NCBI GenBank assembly: GCA_003963305.1
Contig: RXJR01000004.1
Location: 1-60,511, forward strand
DNA length: 60,511 nucleotides
Direction: 5' to 3'
Origin: Candidatus Melainabacteria bacterium
GTDB lineage: Bacteria > Cyanobacteriota > Vampirovibrionia > Obscuribacterales > Obscuribacteraceae
In this document: positions 43,002 to 53,832 of the stretch, piece by piece
Position numbering within the stretch: position 1 is the first letter of the stretch
Layout: every line of letters begins with the position of its first letter
The notes under the pieces: generated by a model
What the model was told of the DNA's origin: nothing
Database searches by the model: none
What the model saw: only the letters and a program-made list of their open reading frames with translations
Position numbers and translations under genes: made by a program

Positions 43002-45587
43002 CTAGTGCCCCGCCGACTCTTCGTCGACACCGGGTCCGGTGGCTGTGCTCATTACCTCAACGACCTCGACCGAGCAATTAGCCCAGACCGCAACGGCTTC
43101 CGAAACACTTCCCACAACCAGGCGCTCAGCAAAATTCTTTCCAGCCGATCCAAGCACGATCAAGTCGACTGACTCTTCTTCCGCCAGAGCCAAAAGCGCT
43201 TCTTTTGGATCGCCGTCAACCAGCCTGGTTTGAATTTTGCTGTCCGGAACATGCGAAGCCAAAGCTTGCTTGGCCTCTTCAAGAATCAAACTAGCAGCCT
43301 GCACCTGCTTATTTCGATTCCTTTCAAGCTCATCGATCTCGTAGAAATCGGGATAGTGAGCCAGATAATCAGAAATCTCAGGAACAGCGCTGACACATAT
43401 AAACTCTGTGTTCGAAGCCCATGGTCGACAAGCCACTTGCTCAAGCGCATTGGCAGAATATTTCGATCCATCCAGACCCAGCAGAACGCGACGTCCCTCC
43501 TCTGAGTGTTTCGGGCGGCAAATGCGCACTGAACATTGCGCCGTCAGCAAGAGCGCGTGCGAAATACTTTCCATGCGGCGCTTCAGGCGTGCGCCGGTCA
43601 CCAACAAGTCAGGACGACTCTCCTTCAAAAGTGCCCCGATCTCAGATTTGGTATCACCTTCCAACAGGACCGACTGTACTTTTCCTATCGATGGATTGCT
43701 GGAACGAAGCAGAGCAACCGCTTCATCTACGAGTGCCTGAGCTCTCTCCTCGTGTTTCTTTGTGATCGTCAAACCAAACGGCATATTCAAGACAGTCGCG
43801 ACCATAACCTCTGTATCTTTCGGCCACGTGGTGTTCGCAACTTCTTCAATCGCTATTCTCGATGGTTCGGATCCATCAACGGCAAGAACGACTTTGAAGC
43901 CTTGAGAAGTAATGGCATGGAAGGGAGGTCGATATTTAAGCGAAGTTCGAACAGGTGAACGTCCCTTCAGACCGGCTAATCCCTCGAGCGTGACTATTAT
44001 TCCGGCTTTTCTGCAAGTCTGTTGGAAAGATTGCAAAAATGTCAGACTGGAGTGGTCAACAATGTTCACCGTGGGTGAGAATTGAAGACGAATTGTCTTT
44101 CTCTCGGAGACAGCATTTTCGCAAGCACTTCTCAAATAGAGCGAATTGAAACAAACAACAGGACCCGATAATTTGAGCAGAATGGCATTTTCGTCACTCT
44201 CGGTGCTCTCGATAGGGTTCATGAACATGCGCGGCAGCGAAGCAAGATCGAACTTTCCTGCCGCTTTGGCAGCAAAATAATTGAGCAATACTATCTTGGT
44301 GAGGATTCCAGCCAGGATACCGATAAGCAGGTCGGTGCTGACAGTGACAATTATCGTCACGAGAAACACAAGCAATTGCTCGCGTCCCGTCGACCAGACA
44401 TATCTCCACTTGTGAGGTCCCGCTAATTTCCAGCCGATATGGACAAGAACAGCGGCGAGAGCTCCCATCGGAATCATTTTTATGATACCGCTGGCGGCGA
44501 CAAGAAATAAGATCAAAAAGAGAGCATTGTAGAAATTCACCCAGGCGGTTCTGCCGCCACTGTGGATACAAGTCGTACTCTTGATGATGCCCGGGATAAT
44601 CGTCAATCCGCCAATCAAACTGGAGCAGATATTGGATATGCCCATTGCCAGCAACGTACGGTCGGGGCTCGACTTACGGCGCCATGGGTCAATTTTATCC
44701 ACCGCCAGAATGGTGGCTAAAGACTCAGTACCATCGACAAACGTCAGGGTCAAAACGGCGACGATGATCGAACCAACCAGGGAAGGGTCCGAAAATAGCG
44801 CATGAAAGTCTGGTGTCACAATTCCATGAGCCAGCAGATTATCGGGCACGGAAACTAAAAATCTCGAATCGAGGTGCCAAAACATGCCCAGCCCGATCGA
44901 GACTATCACCACAATCAATTGCGGTGGAATGGTGTTCAATTTGGAGATTCTCAGCCGCGGCAACAGAAACAGTAGGGCCAGGCAAATCGACGAAATAGCC
45001 ATTACCTGCGGCTGAACATGTACTACCGATTGCGGCGTCTCATTTACCATTCCCCAAAATTCGTGAGCCTTATACGGATGCCCGATAAAGTGCGGAATTT
45101 GCTTGGCGATCAACATGAAGCCAATAGAGGCAAGCATTCCCTGAATAGCAGCGCTCGGAAACACATAACTGAATCTGGCAGCTTTAAGCCAGGTCAAAAT
45201 CAGCTGAACCACGCCAGCCAGCATGATCACACCAGTGACCATACGATAGCCGGTGTCCATGTTGCCGTGACCGAGAGTCAAAATAGAAGAGTACAGAACA
45301 GGTGCCAGACCCGCTGCTGGTCCACTGATAGTTACGTAGGCTCCTCCTAAAAACGGAAAGATCAAGCCTGCCACGATTTCAGACGTCAAACCACAAATCG
45401 GGGGAGCGCCCGATGAAAGCGCAATACCAAGAGACAGCGGAACCGAAACCAGAGAAACAACCAGACCCGCAAGCAAATCGTACTTCCAGTACCTCAAACC
45501 TTTCAGTCCATTCTGAGGTACCCTCTTTTGCCTTCTCTCGTGAACCTTTTGCTTGTTTACAGATACGGCAGCAGAGGTGTTATTCAT
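43002..45587 (-). CDS. SulP-family anion transporter fused to STAS and two universal-stress domains
   Basis: 861 residues. Residues ~30-440 are the SulP/SLC26 membrane domain: KYDLLAGLVVSLVSVPLSLG, ISGPAAGLAPVLYSSILTLG, FVDGTESLATILAVDK, IIPGIIKSTTCIHSGGRTAW. A STAS-like cytoplasmic domain (~455-550) includes SPTVNIVDHSSLTFLQSFQQ. Two UspA domains follow: ~565-695 (VVLAVDGSEPSRIAIEEVAN) and ~700-840 (VLLGLDGSKYSANALEQVAC). Only the second keeps the ATP loop G-2x-G-9x-G-S (GSAGKNFAERLVVGS); the first is degenerate. Likely a bicarbonate, sulfate or other anion importer whose activity responds to nucleotide or stress through the Usp tail. Single gene. Confidence 0.92.
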   Translation of the reverse strand: MNNTSAAVSVNKQKVHERRQKRVPQNGLKGLRYWKYDLLAGLVVSLVSVPLSLGIALSSGAPPICGLTSEIVAGLIFPFLGGAYVTISGPAAGLAPVLYSSILTLGHGNMDTGYRMVTGVIMLAGVVQLILTWLKAARFSYVFPSAAIQGMLASIGFMLIAKQIPHFIGHPYKAHEFWGMVNETPQSVVHVQPQVMAISSICLALLFLLPRLRISKLNTIPPQLIVVIVSIGLGMFWHLDSRFLVSVPDNLLAHGIVTPDFHALFSDPSLVGSIIVAVLTLTFVDGTESLATILAVDKIDPWRRKSSPDRTLLAMGISNICSSLIGGLTIIPGIIKSTTCIHSGGRTAWVNFYNALFLILFLVAASGIIKMIPMGALAAVLVHIGWKLAGPHKWRYVWSTGREQLLVFLVTIIVTVSTDLLIGILAGILTKIVLLNYFAAKAAGKFDLASLPRMFMNPIESTESDENAILLKLSGPVVCFNSLYLRSACENAVSERKTIRLQFSPTVNIVDHSSLTFLQSFQQTCRKAGIIVTLEGLAGLKGRSPVRTSLKYRPPFHAITSQGFKVVLAVDGSEPSRIAIEEVANTTWPKDTEVMVATVLNMPFGLTITKKHEERAQALVDEAVALLRSSNPSIGKVQSVLLEGDTKSEIGALLKESRPDLLVTGARLKRRMESISHALLLTAQCSVRICRPKHSEEGRRVLLGLDGSKYSANALEQVACRPWASNTEFICVSAVPEISDYLAHYPDFYEIDELERNRNKQVQAASLILEEAKQALASHVPDSKIQTRLVDGDPKEALLALAEEESVDLIVLGSAGKNFAERLVVGSVSEAVAVWANCSVEVVEVMSTATGPGVDEESAGH

Positions 45588-46110
45588 GATGACTGATTCC
45601 CACTAGGTTACGCGGCGCATATACTGGCGATAACCGAACCAAAAATGCCAACATGCATCATAGCGCTGCCATCATATATGGTGACTAATAGCCGCTTGGT
45701 TTTAAAACCAGTCTGAAACATGTAGTTTTAGTCCTGCTCGCCCTATTGATCACGCCAGGAGACGGCCCAGACAAGACCGGAACCGAAGTCTGGCTAATCA
45801 TTTAAAAAACACTGATCAAGAACGCACTGGGAAGATTTGAATAAGTCGCATAAGACTGAAACTGCAACCTAAATTAAGAAATTTCGCAAATACGCATTTA
45901 GAAAATAGCTCTACTATTTTTGCCTGTCAATTACAAAGAGTGTCAGACCTCAGTCACCACATGGTCGCGGGTGCATTTCAAACGCGCGCAAGCTCAATGA
46001 AAGCAAGAGTTCCAGACACTTCTGGTGCAAACGAAGACCTTACTCAATTCTCGCTCAACTATGTATCTATATGAAGTAAACTAGGGGCGTAAACCGGAGG
46101 TATGTCTCAA
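45588..46110. other. 523-bp divergent intergenic region
   Basis: Lies between the divergent SulP fusion and an exported-protein gene, so both promoters should be here. A perfect 14-bp palindrome TGGTTTTAAAACCA occupies 45697-45710, about 110 bp upstream of the SulP start. No ORF, tRNA or terminator hairpin is convincing. Confidence 0.4.
45697..45710. promoter_or_regulatory. 14-bp perfect palindrome, candidate operator
   Basis: TGGTTTTAAAACCA is its own reverse complement. Symmetric AT-centred sites of this size commonly bind dimeric repressors; the regulator is unknown and the site occurs only once in this interval. Confidence 0.3.
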
Positions 46111-47238
46111 ATGAGATGGTTGAAATATTTAGCCGCACTGGCGACAGCGGTAACAGCCCTTAACACGCTGGTCACGCCTGAGAGTGCTTCAGCAAAACAA
46201 CAAGTTCGCCAGAGCTCCGCTGTAACCAATAACATCTACGTACATCAATCCGTAAATTCGCCCAAAACACAAATATTCCTGCTGCAAGACTACACAGGCA
46301 GCATAAACGCAAGTTCGATAATCGACAAAGCAACGCAGCAGCCAATTACATTGATGAATCCGCCCAATTGTTATGGAGCGGTGAACACGGCAATCTGGTA
46401 TTTCAAGTTGGGTCCTAAACAGACGGCGCAGATAACCAACTACGCCCAGACACCAGTGCATCTGGCAATCTGGGTGCCTGTTGATTCAAGCCTGCAGGGA
46501 CAAGATCCGACTACATGCTGGTTCTCGAATAGCTGCTTCTCATACCCATTCACTTACGGCTCACCCTCGACCGCGACGCCGGCCGGAGCAACTTTTGTCG
46601 AATTGAACGTGAAAAACAGTGTCTACGACACTGTAGACATCAGCGAGGTCAATGGCGTAAACGCACAATGGAAGATGAAACTGCCAAACGCCTGGACAAA
46701 CAGTGCTTATCGTTCTTCAGGCGGCGCTCTTATTCCGGTCGGACAAATAGAGAACAGCCCCGGACCGGGACCTAACTTTTACGGCAACTACGGAAACCCT
46801 GGTGTTTATCCCTACGGTTGCACCAACTGTGCCTCACGCTACAACAACGTGACAGTGCCAGCCACTCCTCCGGGCACGCAAAAGTCCGGTTGCCTCCAGG
46901 CAGACAATAACGCACCGATACCATATCCAACCATGGACGTGGGATGCGACAACGCCATCAACTATTATCCGACCAATCAAAATCCACCAGCCGGAACGCC
47001 AAATCCGGCACTGACAGCGTATCAAAACCCGCCGCCTGGAGTGCCATCTCTCCCAGCCAGCAAATATTACGATCCTCAATATCACAAAAAGCTGTACGAC
47101 ATTGCTGCAAATCCGCCGATACCCTTTGTCGGATACGGCATTTGTGAAGTGCAGCGAGGCTCTTCACCAGCGGGCGGTGACATCGACATAACGCTTGAAG
47201 CGTATCCATTTGGACAAGTTCAAAGTGGTTCGCAATAG
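46111..47238 (+). CDS. Exported Cys-rich protein with a thaumatin-like motif
   Basis: 375 residues from the second ATG at 46111, ten bases after GGAGG (the first ATG at 46102 is only one base away and too close). Signal peptide MRWLKYLAALATAVTALNTL, cleavage near SASA-KQ. Mature protein is beta-rich with about ten Cys in small clusters (NPPNCYGA, TTCWFSNSCF, GCTNCAS, SGCLQAD, DVGCD), suggesting disulfides. VYDTVDISEVNGVNAQWKMK resembles the Y-D-V-S-x-V-D-G-x-N signature of thaumatin-like proteins, but the resemblance is partial. A Pro/Asn/Tyr-rich linker follows. Its stop overlaps the candidate starts of the next gene. Confidence 0.65.
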   Translation: MRWLKYLAALATAVTALNTLVTPESASAKQQVRQSSAVTNNIYVHQSVNSPKTQIFLLQDYTGSINASSIIDKATQQPITLMNPPNCYGAVNTAIWYFKLGPKQTAQITNYAQTPVHLAIWVPVDSSLQGQDPTTCWFSNSCFSYPFTYGSPSTATPAGATFVELNVKNSVYDTVDISEVNGVNAQWKMKLPNAWTNSAYRSSGGALIPVGQIENSPGPGPNFYGNYGNPGVYPYGCTNCASRYNNVTVPATPPGTQKSGCLQADNNAPIPYPTMDVGCDNAINYYPTNQNPPAGTPNPALTAYQNPPPGVPSLPASKYYDPQYHKKLYDIAANPPIPFVGYGICEVQRGSSPAGGDIDITLEAYPFGQVQSGSQ

Positions 47239-48571
47239 CTTATCGAATCTGCTCGGAGCAAACAGGCGCAAAGCTGCTGCAACTGCAGCCGCAGTTCTCC
47301 TGATCGGTCTGCTGCCTCTTCCATCGAGATCGGCTCCTCAACACAGCCAGGCAGCAGCACAGAAAGTCGATCGACTGATTGCTCTCGGCATCGAGGAACA
47401 GTCGAAAGGAGAGCAGGTCAAAGCCATCTCGTACTTCGAAAAAGCGCGCCAGGCGGCACCCAATGACTGGAGAGCCGCCCTGGCACAATCACAGTCACTC
47501 CTGATAATGGATCGCTCGGTGGAGAGCATCGCCCTCTTACAAAAGATATCAGCACAAAATTCTGACTCATTCGAACGCGATTATAAGCTCGGCCAGGCAT
47601 TTCTATTTTTGAAAAGACCAGACCTGGCCGAGACTATGAGCGCTGCGGCGCTCGAATTGGCGAAGACACCAGAAGAAAAATCAAAAGGTCTGCTTCAACT
47701 CTATATAGGCAAAATCAGAAACAACGATCTTCACGCCGCGCATGAAATACTAAAACGAGTACTGACAGAATGCCATTCCTGCGATGAGGAAGTTTATATC
47801 AGCGCAGCAAAAATTTCTTCAGTCCTCAATCCAAGCGAAGCAACAGAGATCTTGGAAATAGCAGGAGCAAATCTAGAGAAAAGTGAAAGCTCAGGCACAT
47901 TTTTCCAACTCGGACAAATATTCGACGAAAAAGCCAGGCTTGTCGCCTACGATTCCACCAAATATGGTGCCTGGCTGAAGAACTCCGACAGCGCCTACAG
48001 GCAAGCACTCAAGCTAAACCCAAACCCACCGGTCTTCCACCTTGCACTGGCAGCAGTTGCTGCAAGAGCGAGAAGCACAGATCAAATGATTGAAGAACTT
48101 TCGCAGGCGCACAAGCTGGACGTTCAAGATCAATTGCCTGGTTACCTCCTTTCCAAACTGAAGCCAATACAAACCGCGAGTACAGAGCTAACTAGTAACC
48201 CGACGCCGACCGATGTTCACCTGACCCAAGCCACGCTTACTGTTAACGGTCTTACATGCAATTGCAAACGCCCAATGATTATCAACTCGTTTAAGCACAT
48301 TCGAGGGTTGATTCTCACTACGATTTCGCCAAAATTTCCTTATGTTGCCACCATACTGGTCGACGAATCAATCATCCCATTGACTGATGTCCTGTCGCAG
48401 ATCGAGCACAAACCACTGCCGGAACTGAGCTATAAGCTGATTTCCACGAAACAAATCAAAGGTTGTGCCGAACCTCTGCAAATCGACCTCGATGGTCGCA
48501 ACCTCGGCTCCCCCATTTTCCAGGATGCATGGCCGGAAATCGCGTCACTTGCGCATCAGAAAAGCGAATAA
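47225..48571 (+). CDS. Exported TPR protein with an HMA-like C-terminal domain
   Basis: About 448 residues. The start is uncertain: GTG 47225 (GGA ten bases upstream), TTG 47210 or TTG 47195; all lie inside the previous gene, so translation is probably coupled. Signal peptide AAATAAAVLLIGLLPLPSRS. TPR units at ~55-330 (ALGIEEQSKGEQVKAISYFE, KLGQAFLFLKRPDLAETMSA, AYRQALKLNPNPPVFHLALA). A C-terminal ~60-residue domain (TLTVNGLTCNCKRPMIINSF followed by VATILVDESIIPLTDVLSQI) follows the beta-alpha-beta order of heavy-metal-associated domains, with C-x-C instead of C-x-x-C. Metal binding is possible but unproven. Confidence 0.65.
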   Translation: MVRNSLSNLLGANRRKAAATAAAVLLIGLLPLPSRSAPQHSQAAAQKVDRLIALGIEEQSKGEQVKAISYFEKARQAAPNDWRAALAQSQSLLIMDRSVESIALLQKISAQNSDSFERDYKLGQAFLFLKRPDLAETMSAAALELAKTPEEKSKGLLQLYIGKIRNNDLHAAHEILKRVLTECHSCDEEVYISAAKISSVLNPSEATEILEIAGANLEKSESSGTFFQLGQIFDEKARLVAYDSTKYGAWLKNSDSAYRQALKLNPNPPVFHLALAAVAARARSTDQMIEELSQAHKLDVQDQLPGYLLSKLKPIQTASTELTSNPTPTDVHLTQATLTVNGLTCNCKRPMIINSFKHIRGLILTTISPKFPYVATILVDESIIPLTDVLSQIEHKPLPELSYKLISTKQIKGCAEPLQIDLDGRNLGSPIFQDAWPEIASLAHQKSE

Positions 48572-48772
48572 CTGAGCCGATTTGGGATGTGCATCCATCC
48601 ATCCCTTGATTCTGCGAACTTCATTGAAGTCCTCTTCACCAAGCTCTTTCCGCAAAGCAGCATCAAGAAAAGCGGCCCTTTCATCTGCGCGAACCTTGGA
48701 CTGCCAGGTATGCGAAAAGACCATGTGCACATCATCGTGAAGATTTCGAGATTTCAAAATTTCCCTGGACAA
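48545..48772 (-). CDS. Small charged cytoplasmic protein, unknown
   Basis: 75 residues: helical and charged (HDDVHMVFSHTWQSKVRADE, RAAFLDAALRKELGEEDFNE, VRRIKGWMDAHPKSAQLFAF). The start is uncertain, TTG 48772 or TTG 48757 (AGGGA four bases upstream). A GGAG-preceded ATG at 48783-48785 opens an 11-codon frame in a different register that overlaps this start, which could be a leader or a sign of frameshift. Convergent with the TPR/HMA gene, overlapping it by 27 bp. Confidence 0.5.
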   Translation of the reverse strand: MSREILKSRNLHDDVHMVFSHTWQSKVRADERAAFLDAALRKELGEEDFNEVRRIKGWMDAHPKSAQLFAFLMRK

Positions 48773-48936
48773 GTTTTAATCATCATGCACTCCACGTTGA
48801 TTGAAACGGGCTCTTGAGAATCATTTGTCGATACTGATTATTGCAGGTCGGCCTTAAGACTGATATGAAATTTAGCAGAGACCCGTATAATTGCTGCGTC
48901 TGGGCAAATGGCGGGTATGTGAACGCCGAGGGAATC

Positions 48937-49716
48937 ATGTCAAAACAAAGACTGACAGATGCAATGGAATCGACTGACGCAGAAACGCGAATGTGGAAGT
49001 CTCGATTTACAGCAGCCCGGGGTGCATATGCAACCGGGAACTTCAAACAAGGTGAAGACCTTCTGGCACAAGCGCTCGAACAGGGAAAACACTTACCGGA
49101 AAAAGACTTTGCTGTTAACACGTGCCTGGTTGGTCAGGCTGCAAATGCGCTTGCTCTGGGCGATATGGAAAAAGCCCGTAACAAGTTGAATGAAGTAGTC
49201 CGCACGTTATCATCCAGAAGCGAACCGGCGCTCAAGGAACTACATGCGGTGGCACTGCGATTTCTGGCAGAGATCGCTTCTCAGAAGCAAGATTACGACG
49301 CAGCCGAACAATACTTACAAGAAGCATGCCGTCTGCTCGAGACAGTCGGCGTTGCAGGCGCAGTTCAGCTCGCCTACGCAATGAGTGATCTCGCTACCGT
49401 GTATTTGAAACAAGGCGACTCACATGACGCAGGCGAATTGGTGCTGTCGGCAATGGAATTGTTGACGACCACACATCAATCTGAGACGACCGAGTATGAG
49501 CGGGCCAGTCTTCTCTACAACTTATGCCACGTGGAAAATGAGAAAGAATTTTTGGGAGCGCTCGAAGACAGCATTCAAAAAATGGAATACCGCAAAGGTA
49601 GTAAGCATCCGAGCATTGTCAGAGCAGTGCGTTGGCTGGTTCAAGTGCTGCGAGAGCGAGGCGAAGAAGAAAAAATAGCAGAAGTCGAAGAGAAGTTTGG
49701 AGTAAAGGTTGTTTAA
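48937..49716 (+). CDS. TPR-like cytoplasmic protein
   Basis: 259 residues from an ATG at 48937 with GAGGGA just upstream; the frame extends to 48841 without a signal. Helical repeats of TPR type: SRFTAARGAYATGNFKQGED, AANALALGDMEKARNKLNEV, AEIASQKQDYDAAEQYLQEA, LATVYLKQGDSHDAGELVLS. The last part (EEKIAEVEEKFGVKVV) is a short coiled coil. No signal peptide. Probably a protein-interaction module; partners unknown. Confidence 0.8.
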   Translation: MSKQRLTDAMESTDAETRMWKSRFTAARGAYATGNFKQGEDLLAQALEQGKHLPEKDFAVNTCLVGQAANALALGDMEKARNKLNEVVRTLSSRSEPALKELHAVALRFLAEIASQKQDYDAAEQYLQEACRLLETVGVAGAVQLAYAMSDLATVYLKQGDSHDAGELVLSAMELLTTTHQSETTEYERASLLYNLCHVENEKEFLGALEDSIQKMEYRKGSKHPSIVRAVRWLVQVLRERGEEEKIAEVEEKFGVKVV

Positions 49717-49731
49717 ACCTATAACGCACGC

Positions 49732-50688
49732 TCAAGCTGTGGACGAACCATCCAACTTCAAGTTCTCACGCACTACTGTGTAACCGTACTCTCCGGCAAT
49801 TTTTCTTGATTGCGCTCCTGGCTCGCTGTACTCGATGTCGAATACTGCTTTGCCACGCCGAGTAAAAACCTGATATGCGTGAGAAGGTGGGTCACCACTC
49901 CCAGGTTTCAGTGCATGCTCGACAACGGCACCATCGAAAAATGGCTCCAACTCCGACGCTTGCTTACCATTGTTTTTCAAGAATATAGCTAAGCCGCGAC
50001 TGTGAGCTTGTTCTGCCAGCCACTTATTGAACTTAATTCCATCGGAATAGGTTATGCTTTTGCCGGTGGCATTATCCCACCCGTCTGTGTTGTCTACATC
50101 TATTCCAGCGAACCCCATCGCTTTAGCCTTATCCATTCGATTCTTCAATATTTCGGCCAACTTGTTTCCCGGTGCATCTATGTGCCTCACGTCGACCCAG
50201 CGCTCGCCGGGCCAACCAGGCAGTGCTTGACCTTTCATGGCGTGCGGAAGCTCACCTGAATCACTCTGCCCGGGCTGCCACGCACCACCATTCATGTAGG
50301 CAATCGGTTTTATGCCTCGCTGGCGCAAAGCTTCCACCACAGGGTTATAAACGCCGCCAGTCCGAGCATCCGAACGGTTCGACCGACTCGTTTCATCCAG
50401 GTCAATTTCATACCAGTCTGGTTGCTTGCCGCGAATCAGCTTGTTGAGATCAGGTGGACCCTGAAGATTGATGGCAAAAGTATCGAAAGTCTTGGATTGC
50501 TCAATGTCTCTGGAATTTTGCCGCATGACCTCACCTGACCGCCTATCAGAAAAGTCGAATCTTTGATATGACTCACTGACAAAACGATCGGCGGCGAGAC
50601 GCTCAGTGCTACTGGTCGTGGTGCGCCAGTTATCATCAATTTCGCGTCCACGAGTCACGGTCTGCTCCCGCGTATTATCTGGTGCCAT
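49732..50688 (-). CDS. GH114-like endo-alpha-1,4-polygalactosaminidase family protein
   Basis: 318 residues. A polar N-terminal ~75 residues without a signal peptide precedes a TIM-barrel GH114 domain: DWYEIDLDET, GIKPIAYMNGGAWQPG, ERWVDVRHID, DKAKAMGFAGIDVDNTDGWD, RGLAIFLKNNGKQASELEPF, DGAVVEHALKPGSGDPPSHA and KAVFDIEYSE. Asp residues in DVDNTD and the Glu of IEYSE sit at the usual active-site positions. Family members cleave alpha-1,4 galactosaminogalactan in exopolysaccharide. Lack of an export signal is odd for such an enzyme; a non-classical secretion signal in the N-terminal stretch is possible. Confidence 0.8.
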   Translation of the reverse strand: MAPDNTREQTVTRGREIDDNWRTTTSSTERLAADRFVSESYQRFDFSDRRSGEVMRQNSRDIEQSKTFDTFAINLQGPPDLNKLIRGKQPDWYEIDLDETSRSNRSDARTGGVYNPVVEALRQRGIKPIAYMNGGAWQPGQSDSGELPHAMKGQALPGWPGERWVDVRHIDAPGNKLAEILKNRMDKAKAMGFAGIDVDNTDGWDNATGKSITYSDGIKFNKWLAEQAHSRGLAIFLKNNGKQASELEPFFDGAVVEHALKPGSGDPPSHAYQVFTRRGKAVFDIEYSEPGAQSRKIAGEYGYTVVRENLKLDGSSTA

Positions 50689-50890
50689 CCGGCGAAGATT
50701 GAATTCATTGAAGCACTACAGTGAAGCACTAAGCGCTACAGTTCAAAGACTGTTCGAACACTGGTTACTGATTGGATCCAACCTCAAAAAGCGTAATTTC
50801 GGATCGTTACGTCAGCGTGACCAATCTGCAATTTATCTCTTTTAGACGGCGCACTCTATCCGCACCTCAATCAAACAATCAACGCCCTGA

Positions 50891-52234
50891 TCACGTGTGG
50901 AAAGCGCCCTTTCTCTCTTGATTCTCAATTGATTCGAGCGATAGTCCTTTAGTCTCTGGAACCAGCTTCATGCAGAAAATCAAAGACGCAAGCGTGATCA
51001 GCGCATAGCCGCCAAATGTCGCACCTATGCCGAATTTATCCAGCACGACTGGAAATGAATAACTGACTATCATGTTGCTCAACCAGCTAAGAGCTGTAGC
51101 CATCGCCATGGCAAATCCACGGATTCGCAGCGGATAAATCTCGCTAATCATGACCCAGAAAACTGGACCAAGGCTGATTGCAAAAAAACCAACGTAGACG
51201 AAAGTCGAACCTATTCCAACGAACTTCAATGTTTCTGCCGACGCATTGAACAAGAATGTGAGAGACAGGGCGCCAAGACTGAGCAACATGCCAATGTTGC
51301 CGACAATCAAGAGAGGTCGACGTCCAACCCTATCGATGAGGACAAGACTGACAATAGTCATGATCAAATTGACCAGTCCGACTCCGGCTGTAGCCATGAT
51401 TCCTACAGAGTCAGACGTCAAACCTGCCGCCTTATAAATTTTCGGAGCATAGTAAATAACTGTATTGATGCCGGTAAACTGCTGAAAAGCGCCCAATCCA
51501 ACTCCAACAATCAGGGCCGCGCGCAAATGCGGTGCGAAAAATTCTCTCCAGTCGCCTTTCTCTTGCTCAAGCGAAGTGCGTATTTCATCAAACTCTTCTG
51601 AAACATCATCGGTACCGCGAACCTTTTTTAGAACCTCGCTGGCTTTATCTTCCTGTTGATTAACAAGCAACCAGCGTGGACTTTCGGGCAAGGTCAACAT
51701 GCCCAGGGCAAGCAAAACGGCAGGAACCGTGCCCAGTACGATCATCGAATGCCAGTCACCGTTGGCCGAGAAAACGTAGTCAATCAAATAAGACAATAAG
51801 ATTCCAGTTACGATCGCCAGTTGATTCATCGCAACGAGCGTTCCCCGCACTTTAGGCGGTGACATTTCAGCGATGTAGAGTGGCGCAGCGAAGCTGGCGA
51901 CGCCAATGGCCAATCCCAAGATTACTCGTCCGAGCACGAGCATATTCACCGCCGGAGCATAGGCAGCAAGAATGGAACCAGCGGCGAAGAGCAATGCAGT
52001 AGTCAATAAAACCTTTTTGCGACCAAATTTGTCGGTCAAACTGCCACTGACCATAGAGCTGAACGTGGCACCAAATAGAACACCACTGACGACCATTCCC
52101 TCGCCCTCTGCAGAGAGCGTGAACTGGTTTTTGATAAATGGTAGAGCGCCAGATATAACGCCCGTGTCGTAACCAAACAGTAGACCAGATAGCGCAGCGA
52201 TTGCCGCAACCAAATAAACGAAGTTTGAACCCAT
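50891..52234 (-). CDS. Sugar porter, MFS family (XylE/GalP-like)
   Basis: 447 residues from an ATG at 52234; the frame runs to 52315 but the extra 27 residues precede the usual N-terminus. Twelve transmembrane helices. Sugar-porter signatures: GYDTGVISGAL in helix 1, DKFGRKK in loop 2-3, PESPRWLL after helix 6, QQFTGINTVIYYAP in helix 7, DRVGRRPLLIVG in loop 8-9 and PETKGLSLE at the C-terminus. A proton-coupled or facilitative importer of a hexose or pentose; the substrate cannot be read. Divergent from the membrane pair at 52564. Confidence 0.95.
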   Translation of the reverse strand: MGSNFVYLVAAIAALSGLLFGYDTGVISGALPFIKNQFTLSAEGEGMVVSGVLFGATFSSMVSGSLTDKFGRKKVLLTTALLFAAGSILAAYAPAVNMLVLGRVILGLAIGVASFAAPLYIAEMSPPKVRGTLVAMNQLAIVTGILLSYLIDYVFSANGDWHSMIVLGTVPAVLLALGMLTLPESPRWLLVNQQEDKASEVLKKVRGTDDVSEEFDEIRTSLEQEKGDWREFFAPHLRAALIVGVGLGAFQQFTGINTVIYYAPKIYKAAGLTSDSVGIMATAGVGLVNLIMTIVSLVLIDRVGRRPLLIVGNIGMLLSLGALSLTFLFNASAETLKFVGIGSTFVYVGFFAISLGPVFWVMISEIYPLRIRGFAMAMATALSWLSNMIVSYSFPVVLDKFGIGATFGGYALITLASLIFCMKLVPETKGLSLESIENQERKGAFHT

Positions 52235-52563
52235 ACGATCCCAATTGAGTGGTAAGTGCGACGTGGTCTTGACGAGCTCTCTCGCCGACACACAATATAG
52301 CCGAACCACCTCCACAAATGGCGTTCACAATCTGAATTTCCTGACGAAAGTTGCCAAGCCCGTCAAGCGATGATATCTACGAATATTCACGAGTAGCACT
52401 CTAGGCATTTCCCCATGGCGGAGCAATCTGAGGACGCCCATAATCACTCCACTTACTAATTCCTGCTGTGACCGAGTGCCAGCACCCCTCGGGTAACAGT
52501 TAATACGCCTGGTGACACCTAACAATGGAACCATTTGCCGGGCTTGGCTTGAGGGGACTCTAG
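52235..52563. other. 329-bp divergent intergenic region
   Basis: Carries the promoters of the divergent sugar porter and the membrane-protein operon. The proximal 80 bp could be read as an N-terminal extension of the porter, but I see no coding character there. No palindrome or terminator stands out. Confidence 0.3.
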
Positions 52564-53828
<1,265 letters not shown>

Positions 53829-53832
<4 letters not shown>

